DNA of 64,000 nt from Mesorhizobium sp. (GCF_004962245.1 NZ_SUHQ01000013.1:1-64000), one strand, 5' to 3'. Shown: positions 54,816 to 64,000, numbered from the stretch's first letter. Program-made: numbers and translations. The notes: a model not told the origin generated them from the sequence alone.

Positions 54816-55958
54816 TCAGCACCCAAACAGATCGTTCCAGAAAACAAACCCCATGAAGCCCAAGACGAGAAGCAGGCCGGCTCTATAGCCCATCTCCATC
54901 ATCCGTTCCGACACCGGTCGCCGAATGACGGCCTCCACGCCGTAGAACAGGAGATGGCCGCCGTCGAGGGGGGGAATCGGCAAAAGGTTGAGAATACCGA
55001 TCCCGACCGACAGCAAGGCAACGAGCTGCACAAGCCACTCGAAGCCCAGCTTTGCCGCCTGCCCCGACATCTTTGCGATCTTGATTGGGCCGCCCAGCTG
55101 GCATTTGTCTTCGCGACCGACGACGAAACGCCGCAGGAAGTGACCGGTGCGCTGAATGATGTATCCCGTCTCCTCGACCGCCGCCCCAACCGCTCCGACC
55201 GGGCTATAAGTGATCAGCCTGGGTTGACCGAATTCCTGGTTGTTGACGACGCCGATCACGGCCACCTTGACCTTGTTGCCCAGCCCATCTTGCTGCTCCA
55301 TCAGCTCCGGCGCCGCAGTAACGGTGACTTCCTTACCGTCGCGAAGCATGACGAAAGTGATGGTATCCCCGCCGCGGCCCGAAACCAGGCGCTGGACGTC
55401 GGAGAAGGTCTGGACCTTGCTGCCGTCGACGCTGACGAATCGGTCGCCGGGCAGGATGCCGGCCCTGGCCGCAGGACTGCCGGCGGTGACTTCAGCCACC
55501 ATTGGCTCCATGACGGGTCGGCCGTAGGCGGAAAACAGCACCGCAAAGACGGCGATCGTCAGCAGGAAGTTGAACAGCGGGCCGGCCACCACGGTCGCCG
55601 CGCGCTTCCAGACCGGCTGCGTGTGAAAAGCAACCTTACGCTCGGCGTCGGTCAGCTTTTCGATCTCCTCCGAGTTAGGCTGGCTCGAGGTGGCATTCAT
55701 GTCGCCAACGAATTTGACGTAACCGCCGAGCGGTATGGCGCAGAGTTTCCAGCGCGTGCCGTGGCTGTCATTGAAGCCGAAGAGTTCCGGCCCGAAGCCG
55801 ATCGAAAAGACTTTCACGCCGATGCCGCACCAGCGGCCGACGAGGTAATGGCCCATCTCGTGGACGAACACCACCACGGTCAGCACGAATAGGAAAGGCA
55901 CCAGTGTGCCGAGCAAAAAGCCCTCCGTGCTGAAAACCGATTGAAGAATCCCGTTCAA
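54816..55958 (-). CDS. rseP: Site-2 protease RseP
   Basis: A 380-residue intramembrane zinc protease that cleaves membrane anti-sigma factors and remnant signal peptides. The metal motif HEMGH (residues 34-38) lies in the first helix, the PDZ domain is near 135-205 (SPAARAGILPGDRFVSVDG), and the third zinc ligand is in NLLPIPPLDGGHL near 335. In most Rhizobiales dxr stands between cdsA and this gene; here only 133 bases with no coding sequence separate them. Confidence 0.95.
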   Translation of the reverse strand: MNGILQSVFSTEGFLLGTLVPFLFVLTVVVFVHEMGHYLVGRWCGIGVKVFSIGFGPELFGFNDSHGTRWKLCAIPLGGYVKFVGDMNATSSQPNSEEIEKLTDAERKVAFHTQPVWKRAATVVAGPLFNFLLTIAVFAVLFSAYGRPVMEPMVAEVTAGSPAARAGILPGDRFVSVDGSKVQTFSDVQRLVSGRGGDTITFVMLRDGKEVTVTAAPELMEQQDGLGNKVKVAVIGVVNNQEFGQPRLITYSPVGAVGAAVEETGYIIQRTGHFLRRFVVGREDKCQLGGPIKIAKMSGQAAKLGFEWLVQLVALLSVGIGILNLLPIPPLDGGHLLFYGVEAVIRRPVSERMMEMGYRAGLLLVLGFMGFVFWNDLFGC

Positions 55959-56091
55959 TTCATGCCCTCAAATTCATTCGCAGCATGTTCTTCCGCAACC
56001 AGTTTTCCGCAGCAATGATTGTGCCGCGACTGTGACATCAATCCAGGCGAATCCATGGCGCATCCCGCGCCAACCCAAGAAACAATGCCGA

Positions 56092-56922
56092 TCAAGCTGG
56101 AAACAGCCACTGTGCCGGATGGTCGGCGCTCGCCGAAATCCAGCCGATGACGTACAGGGCGAAAGCCGCCGCGACAAGCCCGTCGACCCGGTCCATGACG
56201 CCGCCATGGCCAGGTATCAGCGTGCCCGAATCCTTGCGGTCGTGGCGGCGCTTCACCCATGATTCGAAAAGGTCGCCGGCCTGGGCGACGATCGAAAGCA
56301 CAAGCGCAACGACGCCGAGCACCCCGAGATTGCCGGCGCCGGCCGCGGCGGCCAGAAGCAACCCGGCGACCACGCCGCCGACGGCGCCGCCCAGTGCTCC
56401 GCTCTGCGTCTTGCCGGGCGAAATCGACGGCGCCAGTTTCGGACCGCCGACAGCGCGGCCGACGAAGTAGGCCGATATGTCGGTCGCCCAGACCACGGCG
56501 AACAGGAAGAGAATGGCGACGAGGCCGGGATGGTCGCCGTCGCGCAAAAGAGCCAGTGACAGGCCGGAAACGGCGGCATAGGCAAGGCCGGACGCATCCC
56601 ATTGTCCCGTCTGGCGGGTCGAGGTCTGGCGCATCGAAGCCGCAACAACCGTGACAGCGACCAGCACAGCCACAAGAAGCAGCAGCCAGGGCGCTGGCAG
56701 GCCGGCGATCAAGGCGCCGACGAAGACCAGAAGCAGCGCTTCCGGCAGAAACTCAAGGCCCGCGGCGGGGACCGGGCGGCACATTCGCGTCCATTCGTAG
56801 AAGATCAGGATCGTCATGGCGGCGCAAAGCAACCGGAAGGGCAGTCCGCCCAGCCAGGTCAGGCCAAGCGTGAAGACAGCAAGCACCACGGCAGAAATAA
56901 CGCGAAGCTGGAGGTTGCTCAT
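56092..56922 (-). CDS. cdsA: Phosphatidate cytidylyltransferase
   Basis: A 276-residue membrane enzyme making CDP-diacylglycerol from phosphatidate and CTP. It has about eight membrane helices, and its C-terminal half carries the family signature: [16 protein letters not shown] near residue 170 and [26 protein letters not shown] near 225. The start at 56922 overlaps the uppS stop by four bases (ATGA). Confidence 0.95.
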   Translation of the reverse strand: MSNLQLRVISAVVLAVFTLGLTWLGGLPFRLLCAAMTILIFYEWTRMCRPVPAAGLEFLPEALLLVFVGALIAGLPAPWLLLLVAVLVAVTVVAASMRQTSTRQTGQWDASGLAYAAVSGLSLALLRDGDHPGLVAILFLFAVVWATDISAYFVGRAVGGPKLAPSISPGKTQSGALGGAVGGVVAGLLLAAAAGAGNLGVLGVVALVLSIVAQAGDLFESWVKRRHDRKDSGTLIPGHGGVMDRVDGLVAAAFALYVIGWISASADHPAQWLFPA

Positions 56923-57650
56923 CCCTTGGCCGTCACGGCGACGTCTTGAGCGCCAAGTCCGCCAAAACGGCGCTCGCGGCCGGCGAAATCGCGCAATGCG
57001 TCGGCCAAATGCTCGCGGCTGAAATCGGGCCAGTAGCAAGGCAGGAAGACAAGCTCGCTATAAGCCGCCTGCCACAGAAGGAAATTCGACAGCCTAAGCT
57101 CACCGCTGGTGCGGATGACCAGTTCCGGGTCCGGAATGCCATGGGTATCGAGAGCACCGGCGAAGGACTCGGCCGTGATCGCCTCGCTGTCGAGCTCGCC
57201 GCGCGCCACGGCCGAAGCGAGCTTTCGCGCCGTACGCACGATCTCGTCGCGTCCGCCATAGTTGAAAGCGATGACCAGAGTCAGCGCCTCGTTGCGAACG
57301 GTCAGCGCTTCGGCCTCTTCGAGCAGGGTCCTGATATCAGGCTGCAGCCCTGCCCTGTCGCCGATGATCCTGACCCTTACGCCGTTCTGGTGCAGTTCGG
57401 CGAGATCACGACGGATAAAGAGTTTCAACAAGCCCATCAGGTCGCTGACTTCGGACTTCGGCCGCGACCAGTTTTCCGACGAGAAGGCGTAGACGGTCAG
57501 GAAGGAGATGCCGAGGCCGGGAGCGGCGCGCACGGTGTTGCGCAGCGCCTCGACGCCGGCACGATGGCCGGCAAGCCGCGGCATGCCGCGCGCCTTGGCC
57601 CAGCGTCCGTTTCCGTCCATGATGATCGCGACATGCGCAGGGCTTGTCAT
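56919..57650 (-). CDS. uppS: Undecaprenyl diphosphate synthase (cis-prenyltransferase)
   Basis: A 243-residue cis-prenyltransferase that makes the undecaprenyl diphosphate carrier for peptidoglycan and polysaccharides. Substrate loops: [24 protein letters not shown] (residues 9-32, catalytic aspartate in MDGNGRW), [11 protein letters not shown] near 70 and [15 protein letters not shown] near 190. Length is standard. Coupled to cdsA by overlap. Confidence 0.96.
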   Translation of the reverse strand: MTSPAHVAIIMDGNGRWAKARGMPRLAGHRAGVEALRNTVRAAPGLGISFLTVYAFSSENWSRPKSEVSDLMGLLKLFIRRDLAELHQNGVRVRIIGDRAGLQPDIRTLLEEAEALTVRNEALTLVIAFNYGGRDEIVRTARKLASAVARGELDSEAITAESFAGALDTHGIPDPELVIRTSGELRLSNFLLWQAAYSELVFLPCYWPDFSREHLADALRDFAGRERRFGGLGAQDVAVTAKG

Positions 57651-57678
57651 AGTTCCGCTTTCGGATCGGACACCGATC

Positions 57679-58233
57679 CTAAACCTGCATGATTTCAGCT
57701 TCCTTATCAGAAAGCAGATGGTCGATGGTGCCGATCATCTCGTCGGTGAGCTTCTGTACCTGGTCGGACCGCTTGCGATGGTCGTCCTCGCTGATATCGC
57801 CGTCCTTTTCCGCTTTCTTGAGGAAGTCCATGCCGTCCCGGCGCACGTGGCGCACCGCGACACGCGCATTCTCGGCATAACCATGCGAGATCTTTACCAG
57901 CTCCTTGCGGCGCTGTTCGTTGAGCTCGGGCAACGGAATCCTGAGATTGGTGCCGTCGACGATCGGATTGAAGCCGAGATTGGATTCACGGATGGCGCGA
58001 TCGACCGCGCCGACCATCGACTTATCCCAGACCGAAACCGAAATCATGCGCGGCTCCGGCACCGACACGGTTGCCACCTGGTTGATCGGCATGGCGGTGC
58101 CATAGGCTTGCACCTGGATCGCGTCGAGCAGGTTGCTCGAGGCACGGCCAGTCCGCAGCGAAGCCAGATCGTGCTTGAACGCGGCGATCGCCCCATCCAT
58201 GCGCCGCTTGAGATCATCGTATTCGCCACTCAT
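57679..58233 (-). CDS. frr: Ribosome recycling factor
   Basis: A 184-residue protein that, with EF-G, splits post-termination ribosomes. The three-helix bundle is seen in the N-terminal [24 protein letters not shown] and the C-terminal half; the core has [17 protein letters not shown]. The start 58233 (MSGEYDD) is placed by GAGGAG seven bases upstream; the ATG at 58239 would sit directly on that site. Confidence 0.96.
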   Translation of the reverse strand: MSGEYDDLKRRMDGAIAAFKHDLASLRTGRASSNLLDAIQVQAYGTAMPINQVATVSVPEPRMISVSVWDKSMVGAVDRAIRESNLGFNPIVDGTNLRIPLPELNEQRRKELVKISHGYAENARVAVRHVRRDGMDFLKKAEKDGDISEDDHRKRSDQVQKLTDEMIGTIDHLLSDKEAEIMQV

Positions 58234-58290
58234 TGTCATCTCCTCGACCCGTTGGCCCGGGTTCACTGTTTCAGGGGTAATCCCGTGTTC

Positions 58291-58341
58291 GAGCCCTCAA
58301 TCCAGAAAACCGGCTCCCGCTTTTCGGGATCGGGCTCCCGA
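58291..58341. repeat. Partial palindromic repeat element between pyrH and frr
   Basis: The gap carries CCAGAAAACCGGCTCCCGCTTTTCGGG-type sequence (seen as GAAAACCGGCTCCCG and CTTTTCGGGATC) with GAGCCC/GGGCTC arms, resembling the palindromic mosaic elements common in Mesorhizobium-type genomes. It could form a weak intercistronic hairpin. Confidence 0.4.
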
Positions 58342-59064
58342 TCAATCGTCCGCGACGACCGTGCAACGGCCGCCGCCCCTCAGAATATCGCCGAACCCGC
58401 CCCTCTCGTGGATCGAATAGACGATTATCGGAATGTTGTTTTCCCGCGCAAGTGCAATCGCAGCCGTGTCCATGATCGAAAGGCCGCGTTCTATGACTTC
58501 GGCATGGCTGATGCGTTCGAAGCGCGTCGCGTTCGGCTCCTTCTTGGGATCGGCCGAATAGACGCCGTCGACCTGGGTGCCCTTGAACAGCGCATCGGCG
58601 CCGATTTCCGCCGCGCGAAGCGCTGCCGCCGAATCGGTGGTGAAGAACGGATTGCCGGTGCCGCCGGCGAAGATGACGACCTTGCCCTGGTTCATATAGG
58701 CGGTCGCCTGGCGCTGCGAAAAGCTCTCGCAAAGCTCAGGCATGGCGATTGCCGACAGCACCACTGCGTCGACGCCGATCTTGTTCAGCGAGGTGCGCAG
58801 CGCCAGCGAGTTGATGACCGTGGCGAGCATGCCCATGTGGTCGCCAGTGACACGGTCTCCGCCCTTCGATGCAACGGCGACGCCGCGAAAGATGTTGCCG
58901 CCGCCGATGACGACGCCGACCTCAATACCCATGGCGCGCGCCTCGGCGATGTCGGCGGCGATGCGATCGACGACCGACACGTCGATGCCGAAATGCTGTT
59001 CACCCATCAGCGCTTCGCCCGACGCTTTCAGCAAGACACGTCGGTAGAGGGGCTTCACCGTCAT
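58342..59064 (-). CDS. pyrH: UMP kinase
   Basis: A 240-residue amino-acid-kinase-fold UMP kinase (UMP to UDP), hexameric and GTP-regulated in proteobacteria. Motifs: RVLLKASGEALMG at the N-terminus, VVIGGGNIFRG near residue 50, VFAGGTGNPFFTTDSAAALRA near 130 and VDGVYSADPKK near 165. The conserved start at 59064 has GAGGACC upstream. It is separated from tsf by a 317-base gap, so it may have its own promoter. Confidence 0.97.
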   Translation of the reverse strand: MTVKPLYRRVLLKASGEALMGEQHFGIDVSVVDRIAADIAEARAMGIEVGVVIGGGNIFRGVAVASKGGDRVTGDHMGMLATVINSLALRTSLNKIGVDAVVLSAIAMPELCESFSQRQATAYMNQGKVVIFAGGTGNPFFTTDSAAALRAAEIGADALFKGTQVDGVYSADPKKEPNATRFERISHAEVIERGLSIMDTAAIALARENNIPIIVYSIHERGGFGDILRGGGRCTVVADD

Positions 59065-59381
59065 CTGGTCCTCATCGTTAAGCGTGTGAGCGTTCTGGGT
59101 GGCTGCCCTCGTGCAGGCGCTGCCCCAAGACATTGGCGTTCCGATACACGAAGGGCGCCTCGATGTCACGCGGCGCCCGAGCCGTAAAACGCTCTTCCAG
59201 TCTTTAGCCTACGCCGTCAAAAGCACCTTGCATGAGCAGATCCGGCAGCGAGCCAGACGGCTTGTTATCGCCTGCCTGGCCTTCATCGATACCGCGCAAG
59301 AAATCGGCCGGGCATCCCTCGCGGACGCCCGGCCGTTAAATCTCATGGTGATGGAGAGCTGTAAGCTGCCGTTCTGGCAGC
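59065..59381. other. tsf-pyrH intergenic region
   Basis: This 317-base gap holds no convincing gene. It contains a strong hairpin at 59305-59335 and a smaller one (GCTGCC/GGCAGC, 59365-59381) directly after the tsf stop. The pyrH promoter should lie between about 59070 and 59300, but I could not pick clear -35/-10 boxes. Confidence 0.5.
59305..59335 (-). terminator. Terminator after tsf
   Basis: A perfect 9-bp stem (CGGCCGGGC / GCCCGGCCG) with a 13-base loop lies 47 bases after the tsf stop; on the minus strand it is followed by ATTTCTT. Probably ends rpsB-tsf transcripts at least in part. Confidence 0.6.
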
Positions 59382-60305
59382 CTACTTCTTGACTGCCGCC
59401 GCAACTTCCGCCGCGAAATCGGTCTCTTCCTTCTCGATGCCCTCGCCGAGCGCGAAGCGCAGATAGGCAGTGATCTTGGCCGGTGCGCCGATTTCTGTCT
59501 CGGCGTCCTTCAGTGCTTTCTCGACGGTGATGTCGGGATTGAGCACGAAAGCCTGCTTGAGCAGCACGACCTCTTCGTAGAACTTGCGCAGACGGCCCTC
59601 GACCATCTTCTCGATGATCGCTTCCGGCTTGCCGGACTGGCGCGCCTGATCGGCGAAGATCGCCTTCTCGCGCTCGACCGCTGCCGGATCGAGTTCTTCC
59701 GTCGTCAGCGCCATCGGGTTGGTGGCGGCGACATGCATGGCGACCTGACGGGCGAAGGCATTGGCGGCCTGCGCACTGCCCAACGTCTCGATGGCGACCA
59801 GCACGCCGAGCTTGCCAAGGCCGTCGGCAACCGCGTTATGGACGTAGGTTGCGACGGCGCCATGCTCGACGGCGAGCTTGGCCGAACGGCGGAAGCCAAG
59901 ATTCTCGCCGATCGTGCCGACTGCGTCCTTGATGGTGTCGGTGACCGACTTGTCCGAACCCGGATACGGGGCGGCTGCGACGACCTCGGTCTTGCCGCCA
60001 TAGGCGAGCGCGACCTTGGCGACGTTGGCGACGATCTCCTGGAAGGCGGCGTTGCGGGCAACGAAGTCCGTCTCGGAGTTGACCTCGACGATCGCTGCCT
60101 CACGGACACCGGAATCGACGCCGATGAGACCCTCGGCCGCGGTGCGGCCGGCCTTCTTGTCGGCCTTGGAGATGCCCTTCTTGCGCAGCCAGTCGACGGC
60201 CTCTTCCATGTTGCCGTTGGTCTCGTTCAACGCCGCCTTGCAGTCCATCATGCCCGCGCCGGTCAAGTCGCGGAGTTCTTTGACCTGTGCAGCCGAAATG
60301 CTCAT
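59382..60305 (-). CDS. tsf: Elongation factor Ts
   Basis: A 307-residue guanine-nucleotide exchange factor for EF-Tu. The N-terminal UBA-like domain ([37 protein letters not shown] seen as [16 protein letters not shown]) is followed by the core with SETDFVARN, the EF-Tu contact motif near residue 78. Length and order behind rpsB are standard. Confidence 0.97.
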   Translation of the reverse strand: MSISAAQVKELRDLTGAGMMDCKAALNETNGNMEEAVDWLRKKGISKADKKAGRTAAEGLIGVDSGVREAAIVEVNSETDFVARNAAFQEIVANVAKVALAYGGKTEVVAAAPYPGSDKSVTDTIKDAVGTIGENLGFRRSAKLAVEHGAVATYVHNAVADGLGKLGVLVAIETLGSAQAANAFARQVAMHVAATNPMALTTEELDPAAVEREKAIFADQARQSGKPEAIIEKMVEGRLRKFYEEVVLLKQAFVLNPDITVEKALKDAETEIGAPAKITAYLRFALGEGIEKEETDFAAEVAAAVKK

Positions 60306-60397
60306 TGTCGCCTCTTTGTTTTAAAATGCACCGACGCACCACCGACTCGGTGATGCGCCTGGCGCCGGCACTTAGCGCGCCAAAATATGAGAAAGAT

Positions 60398-60417
60398 GAA
60401 GGCCGAAACCGGCCTTC
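60398..60417 (-). terminator. Intercistronic terminator between rpsB and tsf
   Basis: An 8-bp stem (GAAGGCCG / CGGCCTTC) with a four-base loop begins just after the rpsB stop on the minus strand and is followed by ATCTTTCTCATATTTT. It probably attenuates transcription so that S2 and EF-Ts levels can differ. Confidence 0.65.
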
Positions 60418-60421
60418 GCTG

Positions 60422-61219
60422 TTACGCTTCCGGTGTCTCGGCAGCCGGTGTCTCAGCAGCCGGGGTCGTATCGAGTGCCGGCTCGATCGGAGCCTCGGCC
60501 AAAGCACCGACGTCGACGCCGAGCGCGCCCTGCTGACGGGCGATGCCGTCGATTGCAGCCTTGGCGATCAGATCGCAATAGAGCTGGATGGCACGGGCCG
60601 CATCGTCATTGCCCGGGATCGGGAAGTCGATCTTGTCCGGGTCGCAGTTGGAATCGATGATGGCGACGACCGGGATGCCAAGACGCTTGGCCTCGAGGAT
60701 GGCGATCGCTTCCTTGTTGGTGTCGATCACGAACATCAGGTCAGGCGTCGAGCCCATGTCCTTGATGCCGCCCAGCGCCTTGTCGAGCTTCTCGCGCTCG
60801 CGATCGAGGTTGAGGCGCTCCTTCTTGGTGAGCCCCAGAGCTTCGCCGGCCAGCATCTCGTCGAGCTTGCGCAGGCGCTGGATGGAATTCGAGATCGTCT
60901 TCCAGTTGGTCAGCATGCCGCCGAGCCAGCGGGAGTTGACATAGTACTGGGCCGAGCGCTGCGCGGCGTCGGCGACGATGTCGGACGCCTGGCGCTTGGT
61001 GCCGACGAACAGCACGCGGCCACCCTTGGCCACAGTGTCGGAAACCTGCTTCAGCGCCTGGTGCAGCAGCGGCACCGTCTGCGAGAGGTCGATAATGTGG
61101 ATATTGTTGCGGGCGCCATAGATGTAGGGCGCCATCTTCGGGTTCCAGCGGTGGGTCTGGTGGCCGAAGTGAATGCCAGCTTCCAAAAGCTGGCGCATGC
61201 TGAAATCAGGCAGAGCCAT
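60422..61219 (-). CDS. rpsB: 30S ribosomal protein S2
   Basis: A 265-residue ribosomal protein S2. Conserved N-terminus [24 protein letters not shown] and the coiled-coil insertion near residues 95-160 are present. Compared with E. coli (about 240) it has an Ala/Glu/Pro-rich C-terminal tail ([13 protein letters not shown]). AAGGA precedes the start at 61219. First gene of the large translation/envelope run; a structured leader precedes it. Confidence 0.97.
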   Translation of the reverse strand: MALPDFSMRQLLEAGIHFGHQTHRWNPKMAPYIYGARNNIHIIDLSQTVPLLHQALKQVSDTVAKGGRVLFVGTKRQASDIVADAAQRSAQYYVNSRWLGGMLTNWKTISNSIQRLRKLDEMLAGEALGLTKKERLNLDREREKLDKALGGIKDMGSTPDLMFVIDTNKEAIAILEAKRLGIPVVAIIDSNCDPDKIDFPIPGNDDAARAIQLYCDLIAKAAIDGIARQQGALGVDVGALAEAPIEPALDTTPAAETPAAETPEA

Positions 61220-61246
61220 TCTTGAGTATCCTTTCCGGTTAGCCTC

Positions 61247-61333
61247 CACGGACACAGGCATTTTTGGACTTTGTCCTCGAACGCCACCGGAGGTTTCAGC
61301 CGGATTTCTCCCGGGCAGACACCAAAGTCCGTG
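61247..61333 (-). promoter_or_regulatory. Structured leader of rpsB with competing stems
   Basis: On the minus strand the 5' segment CACGGACTTTG can pair with CAAAGTCC (61266-61273 with 61323-61330) or, using overlapping bases, with GTCCGTG (61247-61253 with 61327-61333). The pairings exclude each other and lie just upstream of the ribosome-binding site, as expected for an autoregulated ribosomal-protein leader. Confidence 0.45.
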
Positions 61334-61426
61334 TGTGGAATGAGCGGGCATATAGATGGGATGCGCGACAAACGCAAGCGCCGCGGCGTCTGGCAGTCCA
61401 ATGTGCGGCGATCAACGTACCGGGTA

Positions 61427-61705
61427 TCACGGCCGTATCTTCCCTTTCAGCACGCGGACACGCCGGAAAACAGCAACGATTTCCTCGCGACTGCACTCGA
61501 TGGCGCCTAGCCGCACCGCGCGGTCGCGTTCGAAGCCGGTTATGTCATAGTGCGGCGCCGATGTCTTCGGCGGCCCCTGATAGGATGAGCGCTTGACACC
61601 GAGCTGTGCTGCAAAACGGTGCAGCTCCTCGGTATCGTCGGCCAGCAGGTGACACCAGCGGTGGCCGACCCATTTCCAGATCGCCGCGTCGACATAGACC
61701 GCCAT
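61427..61705 (-). CDS. DUF4031 protein
   Basis: A 92-residue protein of the DUF4031 family. It begins AVYVDAAIWKWVGHRWCHLLAD and contains ELHRFAAQLGVKRSSYQGPP and HYDITGFERDRAVRLGA, the usual conserved stretches. The function is unknown. A start at 61705 fits the family; longer frames upstream are not conserved-looking. It follows the acyltransferase-like gene on the same strand by 46 bases. Confidence 0.82.
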   Translation of the reverse strand: MAVYVDAAIWKWVGHRWCHLLADDTEELHRFAAQLGVKRSSYQGPPKTSAPHYDITGFERDRAVRLGAIECSREEIVAVFRRVRVLKGKIRP

Positions 61706-61751
61706 GGGGCTTGCCGTACTCCTTCATCTTGCGCCGATCGGGCTGCGTTGA

Positions 61752-63056
61752 TCAGGCGAAGCGATGATAGAAGGGATTCGGATAGAAAATGAAGCCGCCG
61801 CCGGCCTCCACGTCGGCGACGATTGCGGTGACGGTGTCCTGCATGCGGCGATGCAATTCCGCAAGCGCGTCTTCGATCGAGCCACGATAGGCGTGCAATC
61901 CCAACGGCTCCGGCACCCGGATGTAAGCGCGGCGCGGCCCAGCCGGTTGCGGCACGAAGCGGTTGATCGTGTCGCGCAGCTTGCCCTTGCAATAGTCGTT
62001 GCGAATGCGCTTCAGATGCTCGGCGATCTCCTCCTGCGTGATGCGCGGGTTGGCCGAGGCCCACGGCCCGACGCGTTGGAGACGCTGGATCGTGTCCGCC
62101 AGCGCACGGACCTGCTTTTGTTCTTCCGTGTTGCCCGTATTGTCCCGCAACCAGCGGCGCGACTGGCGCAACAGCTCCGCGATCTCATTGGCGCCGGGAT
62201 TGGCCGAAATACGCTCACCGAGACGCCGGCTCAGTTCGAGCAGCAGTTGCTTCTGACGCGCGTCATATGAAGCCTGCTCGTCAGGCGCGATGCCACAGGC
62301 AATCTCGTCGCGTAACAGCAGCGTTGTGTAAATGTGGTGGACGCGCTCCGGCAGCGTATCGGCGGCACGGCGTTCGATATTCAGGCTTTTCTCGACATAG
62401 GCGCATTCCTGCGCCAGCGCCGGCTCGACATTTTTGGTGAAAGCGAGCTTCCAGACAACCGGCGCGATCCACACCTCGAAGTCCTGGCCCGTAGCGCGAG
62501 CACGCTTGAGCGCTTCGAACCCCATCTCGACCGCCCCCGGAAGAAGCGGACCGACGATATTGGCGTGCCAACCGACGCCGCCTTCGGGATGCAGGAGCAC
62601 ACCATGCCCTTTCAGCGCCCAGGCGACCGAGTGTTCCTTGGCCGCAGCGCTGTTACCGGGAATCTGGGCGATCAGATTGTTTGCCAGCCAGAATTTCTGC
62701 ATGGTCCGGCCGAGGCCGTTGACGACGCCATGCGTGGCCCAGGATGCGGCAAGCGGGCTTGACCTCGAAACGATCTCCTTGTCGATCATCCAGTCGGTAA
62801 AGAATTCCGGATGATTGGGCGTGATGAACGTCGCCTTGGCTGCGCCGCAACAGGCCCTCAGCCGCTGCCGGTCGTCGACGGGAAAGTCGATATGGCGGAC
62901 ATTGGCGACGCCGCGCAATCCGGCCAGGCGGTTGAACGGCAACAGGTCGCGAAAGCCGGGAATGCCGTGCAGCATGACAACCCGGTTGACGATCGTCATG
63001 GTCTTGATCAGCGCCGGATTGGGCCTCGGCGCCACGAACACATCGATTCTGCTCAC
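61752..63056 (-). CDS. PlsC-like acyltransferase-domain protein with long C-terminal extension
   Basis: A 434-residue protein. Residues about 40-240 resemble a lysophosphatidate acyltransferase (PlsC) domain: FITPNHPEFFTDWM gives the HxxxxD-type catalytic motif (NHPEFFTD, residues 81-88) and LLHPEGGVGWHANIVGPLLPGA gives the acyl-acceptor glycine-rich block near 155. The remaining 190 residues are helical, charged and not recognised. It has no membrane helix. It may acylate a lysophospholipid or another glycerol lipid. Confidence in the fold is moderate, in the substrate low. Confidence 0.7.
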   Translation of the reverse strand: MSRIDVFVAPRPNPALIKTMTIVNRVVMLHGIPGFRDLLPFNRLAGLRGVANVRHIDFPVDDRQRLRACCGAAKATFITPNHPEFFTDWMIDKEIVSRSSPLAASWATHGVVNGLGRTMQKFWLANNLIAQIPGNSAAAKEHSVAWALKGHGVLLHPEGGVGWHANIVGPLLPGAVEMGFEALKRARATGQDFEVWIAPVVWKLAFTKNVEPALAQECAYVEKSLNIERRAADTLPERVHHIYTTLLLRDEIACGIAPDEQASYDARQKQLLLELSRRLGERISANPGANEIAELLRQSRRWLRDNTGNTEEQKQVRALADTIQRLQRVGPWASANPRITQEEIAEHLKRIRNDYCKGKLRDTINRFVPQPAGPRRAYIRVPEPLGLHAYRGSIEDALAELHRRMQDTVTAIVADVEAGGGFIFYPNPFYHRFA

Positions 63057-63178
63057 CCTGCTCCCCCGCTGGACTGACGCCGGCGGAAAAGGTGAGATGC
63101 AATTGCGGCGTGTTCAAGTCGTTTGCCGCCCCGCGCGAGTGGTTAACTCAAGCGGTTGGTTTGGCGGCAGCTGAAGCC

Positions 63179-64000
63179 CTATTTCGACGGACAGGTTTTC
63201 GGCTGATCGAACAACGACAGATTGACCAGCTTGCCGGTCATCGAGAAGTCGTTGTAGTCCATGAGGAGGTCGCGCGTGAGGCCGTTCTCATGCAGCTTGA
63301 AGCTGATCCGGTATTCCGGCACCTCCTCGCCTGACTTGTCGGTGTCGTCGAAGTAGGCGATGTCGACTGGCCAATATTTGTCGGTGGCGAGTTTTGCCAA
63401 TGCCGACGCTTCCGGGTCTGTCTTGTCGGCATCGGTCTTCTTGCCGACGACGACGGTGGTGGTCATTACCTTGTTGGCATCTTCCGAGCCGTCGAACAGG
63501 TTGGTTTCATAGAAATTTTCGCCCTTTTCGGCCTTGTCGATCAGTTCGACCAGATGCTGGGTCGGGAACTGGGTGGCCGCCAATTCGAGGCTGCTCTTCT
63601 CCGGCTTGTCGATATCGACCTTGAGGCCCTTCGCCTCCTTCGTCGCGGTGCCCTTGACCTCCTTTTCGAGGTTCTGGTCGACGAAGGATTTTGTCACGAA
63701 CGAGAAGGTCTTGCCTTCAGCGTCCTCAAAAGTGGTCGTTTGCTGATCGGTCAGCCTTGTGTTGTCGTTGGTGACGATCTGGGTGACGAAGCGGAACTTC
63801 ACCGTGTAGCCTTCGCAAGGCGAGCCATTGAACTCATAAACCATGCGGCCGGTGATGCCGGCGATGCCGGAGCGATCGGAGGCCTTGTCGAGACTGAGGT
63901 CATAGACGGCGCGATGCGCCTGCAGCGTCGGCACGGCGAAAGCAGGAGCCGCCGCGAAAAGCGCTGGCAGCAGGACAGCGTGGAATGCGAGGCGCGTCGC
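63179..64000 (-). CDS. EipB-family envelope-integrity protein (DUF1849), 5' end outside window
   Basis: The frame stays open to the right edge, where HAVLLPALFAAAPAFA forms most of a signal peptide; the start codon lies outside. The mature part matches EipB of Brucella, a periplasmic beta-spiral protein needed for envelope integrity. Family features include HRAVYDLSLDKASD, GRMVYEFNGSPCEGYT and the C-terminal NLSLFDQPKTCPSK; the two cysteines (in SPCEGY and KTCPSK) correspond to the conserved disulfide. A GTG at 63934 is not the start, because the signal sequence lies upstream of it. Confidence 0.85.
   Translation of the reverse strand, partial: ATRLAFHAVLLPALFAAAPAFAVPTLQAHRAVYDLSLDKASDRSGIAGITGRMVYEFNGSPCEGYTVKFRFVTQIVTNDNTRLTDQQTTTFEDAEGKTFSFVTKSFVDQNLEKEVKGTATKEAKGLKVDIDKPEKSSLELAATQFPTQHLVELIDKAEKGENFYETNLFDGSEDANKVMTTTVVVGKKTDADKTDPEASALAKLATDKYWPVDIAYFDDTDKSGEEVPEYRISFKLHENGLTRDLLMDYNDFSMTGKLVNLSLFDQPKTCPSK

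Overview
This window is chromosomal DNA of a GC-rich alphaproteobacterium of the Rhizobiales, most likely Mesorhizobium or a close Phyllobacteriaceae relative. Three things point there: the long rpsB-tsf-pyrH-frr-uppS-cdsA-rseP-bamA-lpxD-fabZ-lpxA-lpxI-lpxB run, the ppiD-trpD-trpC-moaC-moeA-lexA run with a GTTC-type SOS box, and the alpha-type LpxI, EipB and DUF982 proteins. No tRNA, rRNA, insertion sequence, prophage or CRISPR array was seen. The genus call is inference from gene order and protein style only.

Left half (1-31 kb) is accessory. It opens with a cut methyltransferase gene, an orphan BrnA-like antitoxin and a secreted protein. A minus-strand copper operon follows (1.8-6.2 kb): metal-binding exported protein, lipoprotein, TolC-type lipoprotein, multicopper oxidase, cupredoxin and CusF-like protein. 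Beside it lie a YqaA/DedA membrane protein and the remnant of a second multicopper oxidase. At 7.1-12.05 kb a FadR-type regulator, a three-part TRAP transporter and an L-idonate dehydrogenase-like enzyme form a sugar-acid uptake and oxidation operon. At 12.1-19.0 kb a TAXI-type TRAP transporter, an RpiR regulator, a class III aminotransferase and a BKACE (beta-keto acid cleavage) enzyme form a second catabolic module. Similar 14-bp sequences sit in both divergent promoters of that module.

At 19.1-24.8 kb a DUF982 gene precedes a glycosyltransferase, a glycogen-debranching-like glycosidase and a membrane-anchored trehalose-6-phosphate-synthase-like enzyme. The last of these has a perfect general-stress (EcfG/RpoE2) promoter match upstream. 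An ABC/MFP efflux set with a divergent TetR gene and a 17-bp palindromic operator follows (24.9-28.7 kb). Then comes a patch of broken genes (28.7-30.0 kb): a DUF982 fragment, a doubly frameshifted cupin, a methyltransferase tail and a response-regulator tail. A second intact DUF982 gene ends the accessory part.

Right half (30.6-64 kb) is mostly core. It carries DUF1697, pyrG, an L,D-transpeptidase, secG and tpiA on the minus strand. On the plus strand are ppiD-trpD-trpC-moaC-moeA-lexA, then gltX and gltA, with comEC on the minus strand between lexA and gltX. The large translation/envelope operon rpsB to lpxB runs on the minus strand. Upstream of rpsB are a DUF4031 protein, a PlsC-like acyltransferase and the cut gene of an EipB-type envelope protein. 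The core genes serve protein synthesis, UMP/CTP supply, undecaprenyl and phospholipid synthesis, outer-membrane protein assembly and lipid A synthesis.
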